From Thermoproteota archaeon (lineage in GTDB: Archaea; Thermoproteota; Thermoprotei; Thermoproteales; Thermocladiaceae): DNA of 32,766 bases. Below are positions 7,783 to 16,762 of this stretch, piece after piece. The stretch covers positions 1 to 32,766 of the forward strand of contig JAADCU010000028.1 of NCBI GenBank assembly GCA_013154355.1, written 5' to 3'. A program made the translations under genes and the position numbers. Under the pieces are notes generated by a model that saw only the letters and a list, made by a program, of their open reading frames with translations, searched no databases and was not told where the DNA came from. Within the stretch, counting starts at the first letter, position 1; each line of letters begins with the position of its first letter.

Positions 7783-8408
7783 CCCTTAGCAACATCAAGA
7801 AAATAGTCAAGATATTCCCTAAACTTCTTATCACCTTTATCATCAATGTTATCTTTAAGAAGTTCTTGAACTTTACCTATAACGTTCCTATAATAATATA
7901 ACTTTTCAAGAAAAGAGGAAAGATTTTTAATAAAATAATCTATACGCTTCCTATACTTAGACAAAAGTCTCACAATATCTTCACTCTTATCAACATATAC
8001 AGGTTTACTAAGCGCAATATGTTTTGCCTGAAGAGAAACATTAGTGAGCTTGTAGACAAACTTCCAGAGAGAGGACAATAAGTCTAAGAGATCTAGTATC
8101 TCTCTTGGAAATCTCTTAAAATAATGACACGAGATACATCTTATGAGCCTTGCTAAAGATTCCTCTAGATCATGAGAAGTTTTCCACAGATTGTAGAAGT
8201 ACCAGAAATCCCTATCGTCTAAGCCTCCATCAGTTCGAGTCTCATAGTTTCTACTAAGCAATTGTTCGAGTAGTCTTATAACTTCCTCTAGTAATTTACG
8301 TAACTCATCTATTGACGAATCACTATACAAGCTCTCTCTATAGACTTTCTGTAACTCGTTTATTAATCCTATGCAATTACAGCAAGAGGATATACAGAAG
8401 ACTTCTAA
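7779..8408 (-). CDS. C-terminal helical fragment of the PLD-like protein
   Basis: This frame is open upstream through 8408 with no ATG; a TTG at 8328-8330 would give a 183-residue protein. The product is almost entirely helical with coiled-coil-like leucine-rich stretches ([20 protein letters not shown], and [16 protein letters not shown]) and no recognised domain. Read as the continuation of the PLD frame it forms the C-terminal half of one protein, which is the preferred view. As a separate gene it would be a hypothetical protein. It ends 4 nt inside trpB2's end. Confidence 0.5.
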   Translation of the reverse strand, partial: LEVFCISSCCNCIGLINELQKVYRESLYSDSSIDELRKLLEEVIRLLEQLLSRNYETRTDGGLDDRDFWYFYNLWKTSHDLEESLARLIRCISCHYFKRFPREILDLLDLLSSLWKFVYKLTNVSLQAKHIALSKPVYVDKSEDIVRLLSKYRKRIDYFIKNLSSFLEKLYYYRNVIGKVQELLKDNIDDKGDKKFREYLDYFLDVAKG

Positions 8409-8923
8409 TTTGATTCTAATCCATTATCTGTGAGATTAGCAGATCCAACGTATAGAAAATGGATACTCGCACTTCGACTTATACCTATGATATATTTTGC
8501 GTGATGTCGTGACACAAGTATTATCGGTTTATTAAGCAATCTTTGTAACATTAGGGCACGTCTGTAATGTGCTGGAAGACCATAGTTTATTATTGTAATT
8601 TCAAAACAATTATTTATAAGATTAATAAAATATTGACTAAACGTATAAGGAGCTGGAAGGTTCCATGTACCAATCAAACAAAGATAAAACTTCTCTTTAT
8701 CATAAGTCGAACTACATATTTGATCTATGTCTAATGCGTTCATCTGCGTTAATAGTGTTATTATATTAAACTCAACAATATAATTCCTTCCTACATTAGG
8801 TAATCTTGATAAGATACTTCTTATAGCACTCGTATCAAAACAACAAGAAAACCAGGGATTAAAACATATAGCACTATGAATTGTGGGAAGGATTTGCTTA
8901 TCTATTCTGCAAGAATCCATCAT
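8405..8923 (-). CDS. N-terminal fragment of PLD-like protein (HKD motif)
   Basis: This 172-residue open frame is the upstream part of the frameshifted gene. It holds the single H-x-K motif (HHAKYIIG, near residues 140-147) and the GSANLTDNG segment, then ends abruptly. It starts at two adjacent ATGs, 8923 or 8920. The region before the motif (about 95-135) has alternating strands and helices expected of half a PLD domain. On its own it lacks the helical C-terminal part. Confidence 0.6.
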   Translation of the reverse strand: MMDSCRIDKQILPTIHSAICFNPWFSCCFDTSAIRSILSRLPNVGRNYIVEFNIITLLTQMNALDIDQICSSTYDKEKFYLCLIGTWNLPAPYTFSQYFINLINNCFEITIINYGLPAHYRRALMLQRLLNKPIILVSRHHAKYIIGISRSASIHFLYVGSANLTDNGLESN

Positions 8924-9064
8924 GTAATCAGCGTACTACTTGGTTATTACTGTTTTTCTAACTCTCGGTCGATACTATTTTCTGAAAGGATTCGTGACCT
9001 AAGGGTTTGACAATCCTAACAATTAAATGATAAGATTAATAGATTTTGTATACTTGTCGTTATT

Positions 9065-9122
9065 AATAGGTGATGAGTAAACGGTCATCTGATGTTGATG
9101 AGAAATCGCGGGGCTGATCAGC
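9065..9122 (+). ncRNA. C/D box guide sRNA
   Basis: All four boxes are present with archaeal spacing: C box GTGATGA 9070-9076, D' CTGA 9089-9092, C' TGATGA 9096-9101 and D CTGA 9114-9117. Both guides are exactly 12 nt (9077-9088 and 9102-9113) and the D'-C' spacer is 3 nt. Such RNAs direct 2'-O-methylation by L7Ae, Nop5 and fibrillarin. The D' guide is complementary to ATGACCGTTTAC; GACCGTTTAC is, from memory, close to a conserved archaeal 23S rRNA segment, which should be checked. I cannot name a target for the D guide. Confidence in the sRNA is high because four boxes and both spacings agree. Confidence 0.85.
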
Positions 9123-9172
9123 TAAGGGGGAGTTTACTCATCTCTCGTTTCGGGGACAGCAGTTCATCACCT
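9114..9172 (-). ncRNA. Second, convergent C/D box-like sRNA sharing the D-box palindrome
   Basis: On the minus strand there is a perfect C box GTGATGA (9170-9164), a C'-like GAGATGA (9144-9138) and a D box CTGA (9121-9118). The D' box is degenerate (CGAA or ACGA) and the second guide is 16 nt, longer than usual. The D boxes of this RNA and of the plus-strand sRNA lie in one CTGATCAG palindrome, so the two genes end tail to tail. An alternative is that only the plus-strand RNA is real and this is the antisense of its 3' flank. Confidence 0.5.
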
Positions 9173-9256
9173 AGGTAATAATTATATAGTTCTAGAAGAG
9201 TTTTATCAGCGTAGCGAGGCCTCGTCACTTGTCAGAACGTGCAAATCTCATCATTG

Positions 9257-10207
9257 TTACGATATTCTAGCTCCTCTGTTGTCTACATGTGTTATGTATA
9301 TCTCTTCTATATCTAGCTCTTCTCTAAGTCTCTTTCTTACTCTTTCGCATGTCTTGTATGAGTCTGTTACTCCGTAGAATGTTGGTCCCCAACATGATTG
9401 TGCTGCGCCTGTGCAGCCTTCCTCTAGCATTATTGTTATGCCTCTTTCTACTTCTCTTGTACAGTATGTTCCTTCTTGGAAAGGTGACCAGTACTCTCCA
9501 GCGATCTTACTGAACTCTGTTAGAGCTTTACCAAAGGTCTCTATATCTTCTTCTACTACTGATGGTATCAGCTGTATGAGGACTATTCTACATAGTTTTC
9601 CTGAGATCTCAGGTCTCATCTTTGGTAAGTTCTTGAGTATCTCTGCCTCTCTCTTCTTTATCTCTATGACTCTTTCAGGAATTTTCTTAGGTACGGCAAC
9701 TATGAAGTACCATTTTTGAGGAATCTCTCCTCTATATATTAATGGTGGTATTTTTCCAAACTTATCTATTCTGAAACCTGCATCAATTATCATTCCTCCT
9801 AGCTTGAACGCGTATGTTCCTAACGCACTTACGATACCTCTACCAAACAGTGGAGCAAGCTGTACTATGTCAACATCTTCTCCAGCTATTCTAGACAGTG
9901 CATATACTGTTGAGAGAACTATGCTCGTAGTTAGTCCTAGTCCAACACCTCTTCTATAGGCTCTTCTTACAGTGATCTTGGCTCCCTTGATGTTGAATAG
10001 TTTAGTACATTTTTTAACGGTATCTAGCAGTATCTCTCTGTAAGGACCTTCAATAACTACATCATCGTCCTCTTCTACACTTACTTCTAGACAAGGATCC
10101 TCAAGAGCAAAACCTATTGTTCCAAAAAGTCTACCAAGATCACCGTTAAGATCAAAATTTCCTAGGTGAACATGAGATGGAGCTTTTATAATCACCATCC
10201 TAGACAC
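9257..10207 (-). CDS. GHMP kinase-superfamily protein, beta-ribofuranosylaminobenzene 5'-phosphate synthase-like
   Basis: The 316-residue protein has the GHMP fold signatures: an N-terminal strand with SHVHLGNFDLNGDLGR and the phosphate-binding loop RRGVGLGLTTS (residues 86-95), then a C-terminal MLEEGCTGAAQSCWGPTFYG segment typical of beta-RFAP synthases. In methanogens that enzyme condenses p-aminobenzoate with PRPP in methanopterin synthesis; crenarchaeal homologues may act in modified folates or another pathway. The start is GTG 10207, divergent from the transglutaminase-like gene with AT-rich promoter elements between them. The family call is good; the exact substrate is not shown by the sequence. 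Confidence 0.75.
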   Translation of the reverse strand: MSRMVIIKAPSHVHLGNFDLNGDLGRLFGTIGFALEDPCLEVSVEEDDDVVIEGPYREILLDTVKKCTKLFNIKGAKITVRRAYRRGVGLGLTTSIVLSTVYALSRIAGEDVDIVQLAPLFGRGIVSALGTYAFKLGGMIIDAGFRIDKFGKIPPLIYRGEIPQKWYFIVAVPKKIPERVIEIKKREAEILKNLPKMRPEISGKLCRIVLIQLIPSVVEEDIETFGKALTEFSKIAGEYWSPFQEGTYCTREVERGITIMLEEGCTGAAQSCWGPTFYGVTDSYKTCERVRKRLREELDIEEIYITHVDNRGARIS

Positions 10208-10220
10208 TTCTACTCGGAAG

Positions 10221-10240
10221 ACTTAAACTATCTTTAAAAC
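10221..10240. promoter_or_regulatory. Divergent promoter region
   Basis: Two AT-rich cores, TTAAA (about 10223-10227) and TTTAAA (10233-10238), lie in the 49-nt gap. The first is about 32 nt from the plus-strand ATG at 10257 and the second about 28 nt from the minus-strand GTG at 10207, so each could serve one direction. Confidence 0.45.
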
Positions 10241-10256
10241 AATTACATGAAGTAAC

Positions 10257-13200
10257 ATGAGAGAGATAGCATATGTACTGCTAGGAATAGCCATAGCAGG
10301 AATAGTGATACCCATATTTCTAATGTTATCTCAAGGTTTATCAAAGATATCTCCTAGAGTAAACATAAGTCAGATACCTACAGCTAATGGAGGATCATCA
10401 TCCATAGGTGGCGCTATAAATAACATACTTCATAACATACCATTAAGAAAGATAAACTATAACATACTAAGCTTCAAACCACCAAATAAGAAGCTTCTAA
10501 ACAAGACAATATTCATAGTATATGGACCACCTGACTCAGTCTATGGTGACATAACGTACTTTCAGATAGCTACATATTCAGAATATAGAGATGGCTCATG
10601 GATTATAGATAATTCAGGAAGTTATGGAAGCAGTCTAGTATCAGACTGTCCATATGGTGCTTGTACAACAAGCTGCTACTCTATAAAACTATTAGTAAAG
10701 TTAGATTATCTTCCTCATAATGGTTACCCATTCATACTAAGAGTAAACTCTAGGAAGGGAAAGATACTGTATAATAGATGGACAAATATGTTAAAAAATG
10801 TTGGAGATATAAGAGAGTACAGCATATGTGTATATGTTCCCCATGTTCCACTATACGAGATCCTTAACGTTCCATTATCAGAGTATAAGAACATTGGAGA
10901 GAGACTATCCAAATATGTACAAGTAAGTAAAAATATAGAGAATATTCTTAGAAAGTACTTCTCACCATTAGTAAGTAGCTGTAGAACTCTTAGATGCGTG
11001 ATATATAGAATACTTAAGTACATAGATGAACACTATAAGTATACTAGATATGCAGAAATACCTCATAATGCTAATCCAATACTCTACATACTACATTCAA
11101 GAAGAATAAACTGTCTAGAAGCAAATACTCTACTAGTACTTACCTTACGAAGCTTTGGAATACCTGCAAGACTTGTAGCAGGATTCATAGGAAGCCCCTA
11201 CTCTCAGTATCAGGAGATAAAGCTCTACTATGCTCATGCATGGTCTCAAGTATATGTGCCAGGAGTAGGATGGATAATTATAGATGCAACACCAGGAATA
11301 GTTAAGGAGTTCATATCAATGCTTCAGAATGGTGTAACAAACATCTTAAATAATATAGATCTCTCTAAGATAGATATTGTTAACCCTCCTAACGGAGAAG
11401 ATACTATAATAGGCGAGATCGAGCTTAAAAGACCAATGTCAGGAATATATGAGCTATATGTAACACATCTAGACTATTACCTACCTAATAATACCTGGAT
11501 AAGAGAGAAAATACGCTTCTACTACTGTGATGAGCTTAATACTCTTAAAATGCTTATAGACAACAACTTTATTAAAAGACACTATATTGAGTATGATGTC
11601 CATCTCTTCATTCCACTAAGATATGTACCTCATCTAGACTATGCAGTAAGTACGGAACCTGGCATAGTAGATCCATGTTCTAACGAGATAAGTAGCAGTG
11701 GAGCAACCTACTTTAAAATAGTCTCCGTAGAAATATATAAGTCAGATCTCATAACTTTACTTAACATACCATTATCAGCATATGAGAATTTAAATGTTCC
11801 AAAAATATTTCTACAAGTTCCACAGAGAGATCTACAGTTATTAAGAGAGGTAGCAGATAATGTGACTAGTAGATGTAGAACTCTACTCTGTGTATTGAGG
11901 AGAGTATACATGTTTGTTCTTAATAGACTTAATCCTACGACAATGTACTTCACTACTAGTACTAATAGAAATAGTATCAAGATTGATATAATAAGAGAGG
12001 TTCTTAAAGAGAATAACATAACATTATCAACTTCAAGAGAGTTCTTTACAATAGCTAACACGTTAATAGTTCTTCTTCTAAGAGCAAGAGGAATACCTGC
12101 AAGACTTGCCATAGGTCTGACATCGATGTTCTCAGGAAAAGAAGGAGTGATAAGAGGTGATGTGGTAGTGTGGCCTCAAGTATATGTTCCTGTTGGAAGT
12201 GGAATATGGGTAGATCTTCCTTATCAACCTCTAATAGCAGTGATAGAGCTTTCTAGAAACTATTATAAGAATATTACACTCATAGTAGTGAGAGGAGGAA
12301 ATTGGAAATGTACATACCTTCCTATTAGAACAATCTATTCTACAAACATAATTGTTAGAGGACTACCAAGAGACGTATATTATAGAACAGAGAGCTATGG
12401 TAGAAGACCAATACTATGCGTTCACGCTGGAGAAGATGCACCTATTGGAATATATTCAATAACTATCAACATATTAGGACCTTATGGAAACGAGTATCTA
12501 TATATGAATCTTCTAATTAAAGCTCGTACAAGAATTACGATAAAGAGAATATATCCAACATATGTATCTCCTGGATCAACATTCATAGTAGAAGGATACC
12601 TGACCGATGATAAAGGTGATCCTTTGCCTGGGAAGACAGTATACATATATGTTAAGACTAGCAAGAACGGTAGAATAGTAACAACATGTCCAGGAAAGAC
12701 TCTACCTAATGGTACGTTCAGAGTTGAGTGTTACATACCTGAGAATGAGAAGCTAGGAAAATACTATGTTGAGGCAGTGTTCAATGGATCATTATATTAT
12801 GCTGGTTCAAGCACCGATCCATACATATACGTTTCAAGAAGACCGATAGTAGTAATATCAATACCAGCCTCATGTGTTATGATGAACAAGGTCTCAATAC
12901 TATGTATAACAGACTTAAAAGATCTTAATCTTACATTGACGACTTTTCCAAAGATAACAGAAGACCTAGAGATTCAGGTCAAAGGTTCAGAATATGTACA
13001 TTCTGCATATACGTCGAGGAGTAGTGCTCTGAGAATCTATTTGAAAAATATTCAGAATTTCTCAACAATATTAATAACATATCCAGGTTCTAGACAAGTA
13101 TCATACTTTAATCTACTCATAAATATATTAAGAATAGGAATTAGAAAGCTAATTACAACCTGTAAAATCTATGATAAATATTATCAATGTTATAAGAACT

Positions 13201-14423
13201 CTACCATGATAATAGAGCTAGAAAGCATTCCTAAACTATCATATAGAGCATACATCAATATGTCGATAGAGAATAAGAACGTGATAAGAACCGTGACTAC
13301 TGTTAAAAATAATATAACTATACCTTTTAACAATCTGAGACCTGGACTATATAAGGTCAGTATCTGTATAAGGCCTATGCTAACTGAGGAGGAGTCTACA
13401 GCTATGATCCCTGTCAAGATTTTGAGAGATCCTCCATATGTTGATGTTATAGATCGTAAATGTATTAACATATTTACCACGTATGTGAAGGTGATCTCTC
13501 TAGTAGCTCTCAGAGATATTAAGATAACATATGATTTGCCTAGTCTTCTAACGTTTCATATTAACATAGTTGGAAGAATATTAGACTATTTTACACAGAG
13601 TCCTGTAAGTTCTATAGTATGTGTAGATAAGAAATGCGTGCTTGCGAAAGATGGTTCATTTAATATAGCTATTAACTCGATATCACCTACCTTAACAATA
13701 TCTGTAAAACCATTATCAAAGTTCTATGCTAACTCACGTTTTAGAGTTGTTGTACCCATGTACCTGTTTCTGATACCATTACTCTTATATTCATCAATCA
13801 GCATAATATCTGGAGTAATAGCGTACAAGGGATATAAGATTCTTAAGAGAAGAAGGAGAAGAAGTGCTGTCTTCTATGGAGGTAGTATGTTTCATAAAAT
13901 TAGAGGCTTCATAAAACTACTCGATATAAGAGAAGGCGAGCCTCTCGTATGGGGCATAGGTGAGCCTCTTAGAATAGAGGTTGAAGCATTTAGAGAAGGA
14001 AGACCTGTTCCTGAGCACTCTCTAGTACTTCAAGTCAATTCCATATATGTTGGTAGAGGAAAATATCACGAGATCACGTTCAATAGTGAAGGTACTTATG
14101 AGATATCTCTATACGTTGATAATATTAAGATATGTAGCATAGTTATAAAAGTCGTAGATTATAGATCAGAGATTGGTAGAGTATTCGAGAATATTTTAGA
14201 AGAGATTTTTGGAGAGAATGTGAAATATCTTACTCCTAGACAGATAATGAACAAACTTATAGAGAAGGGAGTAGATCCAGCCGTTGCTAAGAGGATAGTA
14301 GAGATTCATGAGAAGGTCACATATGCTAAACAAAATGTTGATAGAAAGATATTTATAGAGTTCGTTACGCTTATAAGACACGTAGACCGTAAATATACTC
14401 TCGCGGGTGTACCGCAGATCTAG
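10257..14423 (+). CDS. Giant membrane-anchored protein with two transglutaminase-like domains, one degenerate
   Basis: This 1388-residue protein starts with a membrane segment (about residues 5-25). A transglutaminase-like domain has the full triad: Cys286 (NCLEANTLL), His327 (AHAWSQVYVPG) and Asp343 (IIIDATPG). A second copy around 505-660 repeats the layout, including the C-x4-C pair (SCRTLRC and SRCRTLLC), but Phe597 replaces the Cys and Val637 the His; only Asp653 remains. Ig-like beta domains follow (about 770-870), then a membrane helix near 1165-1190 with RRRRR inside, and a cytosolic helical tail with LTPRQIMNKLI. Paired cysteines suggest extracellular disulfides. It leads a five-gene overlapping cluster with MoxR and DUF58, matching the known transglutaminase/MoxR/DUF58 association. 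The substrate is unknown. Confidence 0.8.
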   Translation: MREIAYVLLGIAIAGIVIPIFLMLSQGLSKISPRVNISQIPTANGGSSSIGGAINNILHNIPLRKINYNILSFKPPNKKLLNKTIFIVYGPPDSVYGDITYFQIATYSEYRDGSWIIDNSGSYGSSLVSDCPYGACTTSCYSIKLLVKLDYLPHNGYPFILRVNSRKGKILYNRWTNMLKNVGDIREYSICVYVPHVPLYEILNVPLSEYKNIGERLSKYVQVSKNIENILRKYFSPLVSSCRTLRCVIYRILKYIDEHYKYTRYAEIPHNANPILYILHSRRINCLEANTLLVLTLRSFGIPARLVAGFIGSPYSQYQEIKLYYAHAWSQVYVPGVGWIIIDATPGIVKEFISMLQNGVTNILNNIDLSKIDIVNPPNGEDTIIGEIELKRPMSGIYELYVTHLDYYLPNNTWIREKIRFYYCDELNTLKMLIDNNFIKRHYIEYDVHLFIPLRYVPHLDYAVSTEPGIVDPCSNEISSSGATYFKIVSVEIYKSDLITLLNIPLSAYENLNVPKIFLQVPQRDLQLLREVADNVTSRCRTLLCVLRRVYMFVLNRLNPTTMYFTTSTNRNSIKIDIIREVLKENNITLSTSREFFTIANTLIVLLLRARGIPARLAIGLTSMFSGKEGVIRGDVVVWPQVYVPVGSGIWVDLPYQPLIAVIELSRNYYKNITLIVVRGGNWKCTYLPIRTIYSTNIIVRGLPRDVYYRTESYGRRPILCVHAGEDAPIGIYSITINILGPYGNEYLYMNLLIKARTRITIKRIYPTYVSPGSTFIVEGYLTDDKGDPLPGKTVYIYVKTSKNGRIVTTCPGKTLPNGTFRVECYIPENEKLGKYYVEAVFNGSLYYAGSSTDPYIYVSRRPIVVISIPASCVMMNKVSILCITDLKDLNLTLTTFPKITEDLEIQVKGSEYVHSAYTSRSSALRIYLKNIQNFSTILITYPGSRQVSYFNLLINILRIGIRKLITTCKIYDKYYQCYKNSTMIIELESIPKLSYRAYINMSIENKNVIRTVTTVKNNITIPFNNLRPGLYKVSICIRPMLTEEESTAMIPVKILRDPPYVDVIDRKCINIFTTYVKVISLVALRDIKITYDLPSLLTFHINIVGRILDYFTQSPVSSIVCVDKKCVLAKDGSFNIAINSISPTLTISVKPLSKFYANSRFRVVVPMYLFLIPLLLYSSISIISGVIAYKGYKILKRRRRRSAVFYGGSMFHKIRGFIKLLDIREGEPLVWGIGEPLRIEVEAFREGRPVPEHSLVLQVNSIYVGRGKYHEITFNSEGTYEISLYVDNIKICSIVIKVVDYRSEIGRVFENILEEIFGENVKYLTPRQIMNKLIEKGVDPAVAKRIVEIHEKVTYAKQNVDRKIFIEFVTLIRHVDRKYTLAGVPQI

Positions 14424-15804
14424 CATAGGATTCTTACTTAGAGGAGTAGTTACGGCAGTCCTATTCATAATCATTCCGCTTCTACTTCTCAGAGTAATAC
14501 AGAACATAGCGTCAATAGCATATGCCTACTATATTAGCAACATTATATCACGATTATATACTCCTATCATCATGATAGCAGTCTCAGCATCAGTAGCAGT
14601 TATATTAGAGAAGATATCGATAGTATATATACTGTCTGGAAAAGAGAGAAAAGGAACATTATTAGGCGTACTAACAAACATATGTGCTACACTCACTATA
14701 GCTATCCTACTACTTATCATACTATCCTATATTGTATCTGTGATCTATGTTATACCTCTCGTGATAGGTCTAGTAGTGTCTTCTGTTATCACTTCTCTAT
14801 TCACTAGATCTGATAGACGCGTGATCTTTCTATTAATCTTCACTATAGTTTACCTATCCTCAATCCCTCTAATAGAGCTGCTAGTGTCTAAGTTTGGAAG
14901 TTCATACATTATACTGATATGGATTCCTCTAATAATATCTCTGATGGGCTTACTAGCTAGTCTTAGAAGATCTCTTAGAAGATATCTCTCAGCTATCTCA
15001 TTCCTAACTCTATTAACAACCTTAACGATGACTTACGTTGTCTCTGCTAGAGGAGTAATATTTACGTTGACCTCATCTAGAGCACCAGCCTTAACATATG
15101 TGATGGACTCTCTAATAATATCTCTAATACTCATAATTAGTTTTCTCATAGTAAACATCCTGTTTGGGGCTGAGAAACCTCTAATTATAGAGACTTTAGA
15201 GCCATTCGAGAAATTTCTTGAGTTGAGATTAGACTCTCTTTCTCTAAAGATAAGAGAGAGACTTCTAGAGTTCTTAAGAACAGGTAATAAGGTTCCATTA
15301 TTATGCTCGATAATTGAGATAGGAATGATATCGAACGATGTCGATACTGTAGAGAAGGCTGTGAAGATTGTTGAAGAGTATTCTGATATAAAAGTTCCAC
15401 CATTAGCTTTAAAATGGCAGGTAGAGCTTGTAAATTATAAAAATATTGCAAGAAGATTAGCTCTTGTAAGAGCTGTGATAGATATATTGAGGGGGTGCAA
15501 GGTCTCAGATGAAGATATTAAGAGAGCCGCATCATTAGCATTTAGTTCTATACCTCGTATATCGTTCATAGGTGTTCTACAGAAGATTTTTCTAGCTCTT
15601 CTCATAATAGTTCCTTTTGTTGCTATATGCTCTGGAGAGTACTTCCTTATCTATCTTATACCGCCTCTAGTACTACTACTCTCTTTAATGTCTGATGCCA
15701 CAATCTTTCCACGTAAGTACCTTATTGATCATCTGATACATGCTTATAATAAGTACGTTAGCATAGTTTCTAGTAGAGGAGATGTACGGAACAAACGTAT
15801 CTAA
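14407..15804 (+). CDS. Polytopic membrane protein of the transglutaminase-MoxR-DUF58 cluster
   Basis: The 465-residue protein is not recognised by family. It has about eight hydrophobic helices between residues 12 and 253, a charged helical domain at about 258-385, and two more helices at about 393-428, followed by a short tail. The GTG start at 14407 overlaps the preceding gene by 17 nt, and its end overlaps moxR by 23 nt, so translational coupling is likely. In bacteria, comparable clusters have membrane proteins that work with MoxR ATPases and DUF58 proteins on cell-envelope assembly; the same role is only an inference here. Confidence 0.7.
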   Translation: MYRRSSIGFLLRGVVTAVLFIIIPLLLLRVIQNIASIAYAYYISNIISRLYTPIIMIAVSASVAVILEKISIVYILSGKERKGTLLGVLTNICATLTIAILLLIILSYIVSVIYVIPLVIGLVVSSVITSLFTRSDRRVIFLLIFTIVYLSSIPLIELLVSKFGSSYIILIWIPLIISLMGLLASLRRSLRRYLSAISFLTLLTTLTMTYVVSARGVIFTLTSSRAPALTYVMDSLIISLILIISFLIVNILFGAEKPLIIETLEPFEKFLELRLDSLSLKIRERLLEFLRTGNKVPLLCSIIEIGMISNDVDTVEKAVKIVEEYSDIKVPPLALKWQVELVNYKNIARRLALVRAVIDILRGCKVSDEDIKRAASLAFSSIPRISFIGVLQKIFLALLIIVPFVAICSGEYFLIYLIPPLVLLLSLMSDATIFPRKYLIDHLIHAYNKYVSIVSSRGDVRNKRI

Positions 15805-16762
15805 CTATCTTCCATATATAAGGAGGATCGTTGGACAGATATGCTCATACTTTGTTATAAGACCAGAGATCATAGTTAAGATATTGGCAGCATTATTATC
15901 TAACTCTCACATACTGTTCGAAGATTATCCAGGGCTTGGGAAGACTTTACTAGCTAAGATAATAGCTAAGGTTCTTGGATGTGAGTTCAAGAGAGTACAG
16001 TTCACTCCTGACTTACTTCCAGCAGATATCATAGGCACCAAGGTCTGGGTTCCTGGTAAGGGAAAGTTTAAACTAGTTAAAGGACCTATATTTACTAACA
16101 TACTTCTAGCAGATGAGATAAATAGAGCACCTCCTAAGACTCAGGCAGCACTTCTAGAGGCTATGGAGGAGAGACAGGTAACTATAGAGGGAAGAACGTA
16201 TAAGCTTGAACAACCTTTCATAGTATTAGCGACTCAGAACCCGATAGAGATGGAGGGAACTTATCCTCTTCCTGAAGCTCTACTAGACAGATTTGGTGTC
16301 AAGATAAGTATAGGATATCCACAGACTCTTGAAGAAGAAGTTGAAATACTTAGAAGACGATTAAGCTGGAGAAAAGACGATCCTACAGAAGACATAGCTC
16401 CCGTCGTTACTCGAGAAGGATTTCTCAAGCTTCAGATGGTTGTAGAGGAGAACATATATATAGATAAATGTATACTAGAATACATTGCCAACATAGTTCG
16501 AACAATAAGAAATGATCCTAGAGTACTAGCAGGTCCAAGTCCTCGTGGAGCCATAGTTCTCATGAAGCTAAGCAAGGCTGTGGCACTAATGTTTGGAAGA
16601 TCTTACGTGATACCTGACGATGTCCTGTTCATAGCTAGAGAAGCTCTATCACATAGAGTGATACTGAGGCCAGAGTACTCAGAAGAGACGACACCAGAAG
16701 ACGTGGTCTCTGAGTGTATAAGAAGAGTACCAGTACCTAAGGTATCGACAGATGTCCACTAG
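15782..16762 (+). CDS. MoxR-family AAA+ ATPase
   Basis: MoxR ATPases are chaperone-like AAA+ proteins that mature or assemble partner complexes. The 326-residue protein has Walker A EDYPGLGKT (47-55), the strand FTPDLLPADIIG, Walker B ILLADEINRAPP (Asp111, Glu112), and ATQNPIEMEGTYPLPEALLDRF covering sensor 1 and the arginine-finger region. The C-terminal helical lid includes GPSPRGAI. Length is normal for the family. It overlaps the gene before by 23 nt and the DUF58 gene after by 11 nt; DUF58 proteins are the standard MoxR partners, and their von Willebrand-like fold is the expected binding target. Confidence 0.93.
   Translation: MYGTNVSNYLPYIRRIVGQICSYFVIRPEIIVKILAALLSNSHILFEDYPGLGKTLLAKIIAKVLGCEFKRVQFTPDLLPADIIGTKVWVPGKGKFKLVKGPIFTNILLADEINRAPPKTQAALLEAMEERQVTIEGRTYKLEQPFIVLATQNPIEMEGTYPLPEALLDRFGVKISIGYPQTLEEEVEILRRRLSWRKDDPTEDIAPVVTREGFLKLQMVVEENIYIDKCILEYIANIVRTIRNDPRVLAGPSPRGAIVLMKLSKAVALMFGRSYVIPDDVLFIAREALSHRVILRPEYSEETTPEDVVSECIRRVPVPKVSTDVH

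Larger units (their letters stand above)
7779..8923 (-). pseudogene. Phospholipase D-like protein gene split by one -1 frameshift
   Basis: Two minus-strand reading frames make one PLD-like gene. The first frame ends at 8405 right after the HKD motif (HHAKYIIG then [14 protein letters not shown]). The second frame is open from just before that stop and continues [15 protein letters not shown] into the downstream 183-residue frame, which lacks a good start of its own. One base lost near 8408 (inside TCAAATTAG, minus strand) would explain it: with a T or A restored the product is about 381 residues, with the SNLEVF segment exactly where PLD proteins continue after the motif. It could be a real mutation, a sequencing error or programmed -1 slippage. 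The single HKD motif points to a dimeric Nuc-like nuclease, but the Asp of HxKx4D is not evident. Codon use is more AT-rich than in the neighbours. Confidence 0.7.
8924..9256. other. 333-base gene-free interval holding guide RNA candidates
   Basis: No convincing protein gene lies between the PLD-like gene and the GHMP gene. The part 8924-9063 is AT-rich and includes a weak hairpin (AGGATT 8987-8992 region pairing with AATCCT near 9011-9016). The part 9065-9172 holds two C/D box RNA candidates, described separately. After them comes AT-rich DNA (TAATAATTATATAG, 9175-9188) and a 10-bp palindrome CGAGGCCTCG near 9215. Confidence 0.6.

Noticed and set aside
9065-9172. One long hairpin RNA made from GATGAGTAAAC and GTTTACTCATC
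   Set aside because: The 11-bp pairing is real, but the same bases are used by C/D boxes with perfect spacing, so sRNA genes on each strand are the simpler explanation.
9210-9230. Palindrome CGAGGCCTCG as an attachment site or terminator
   Set aside because: It is a single 10-bp palindrome with no partner copy and no poly-T; nothing supports an integration site.
9411-9719. Plus-strand frame inside the GHMP gene
   Set aside because: It has no recognisable motif and lies fully inside a conserved minus-strand gene.
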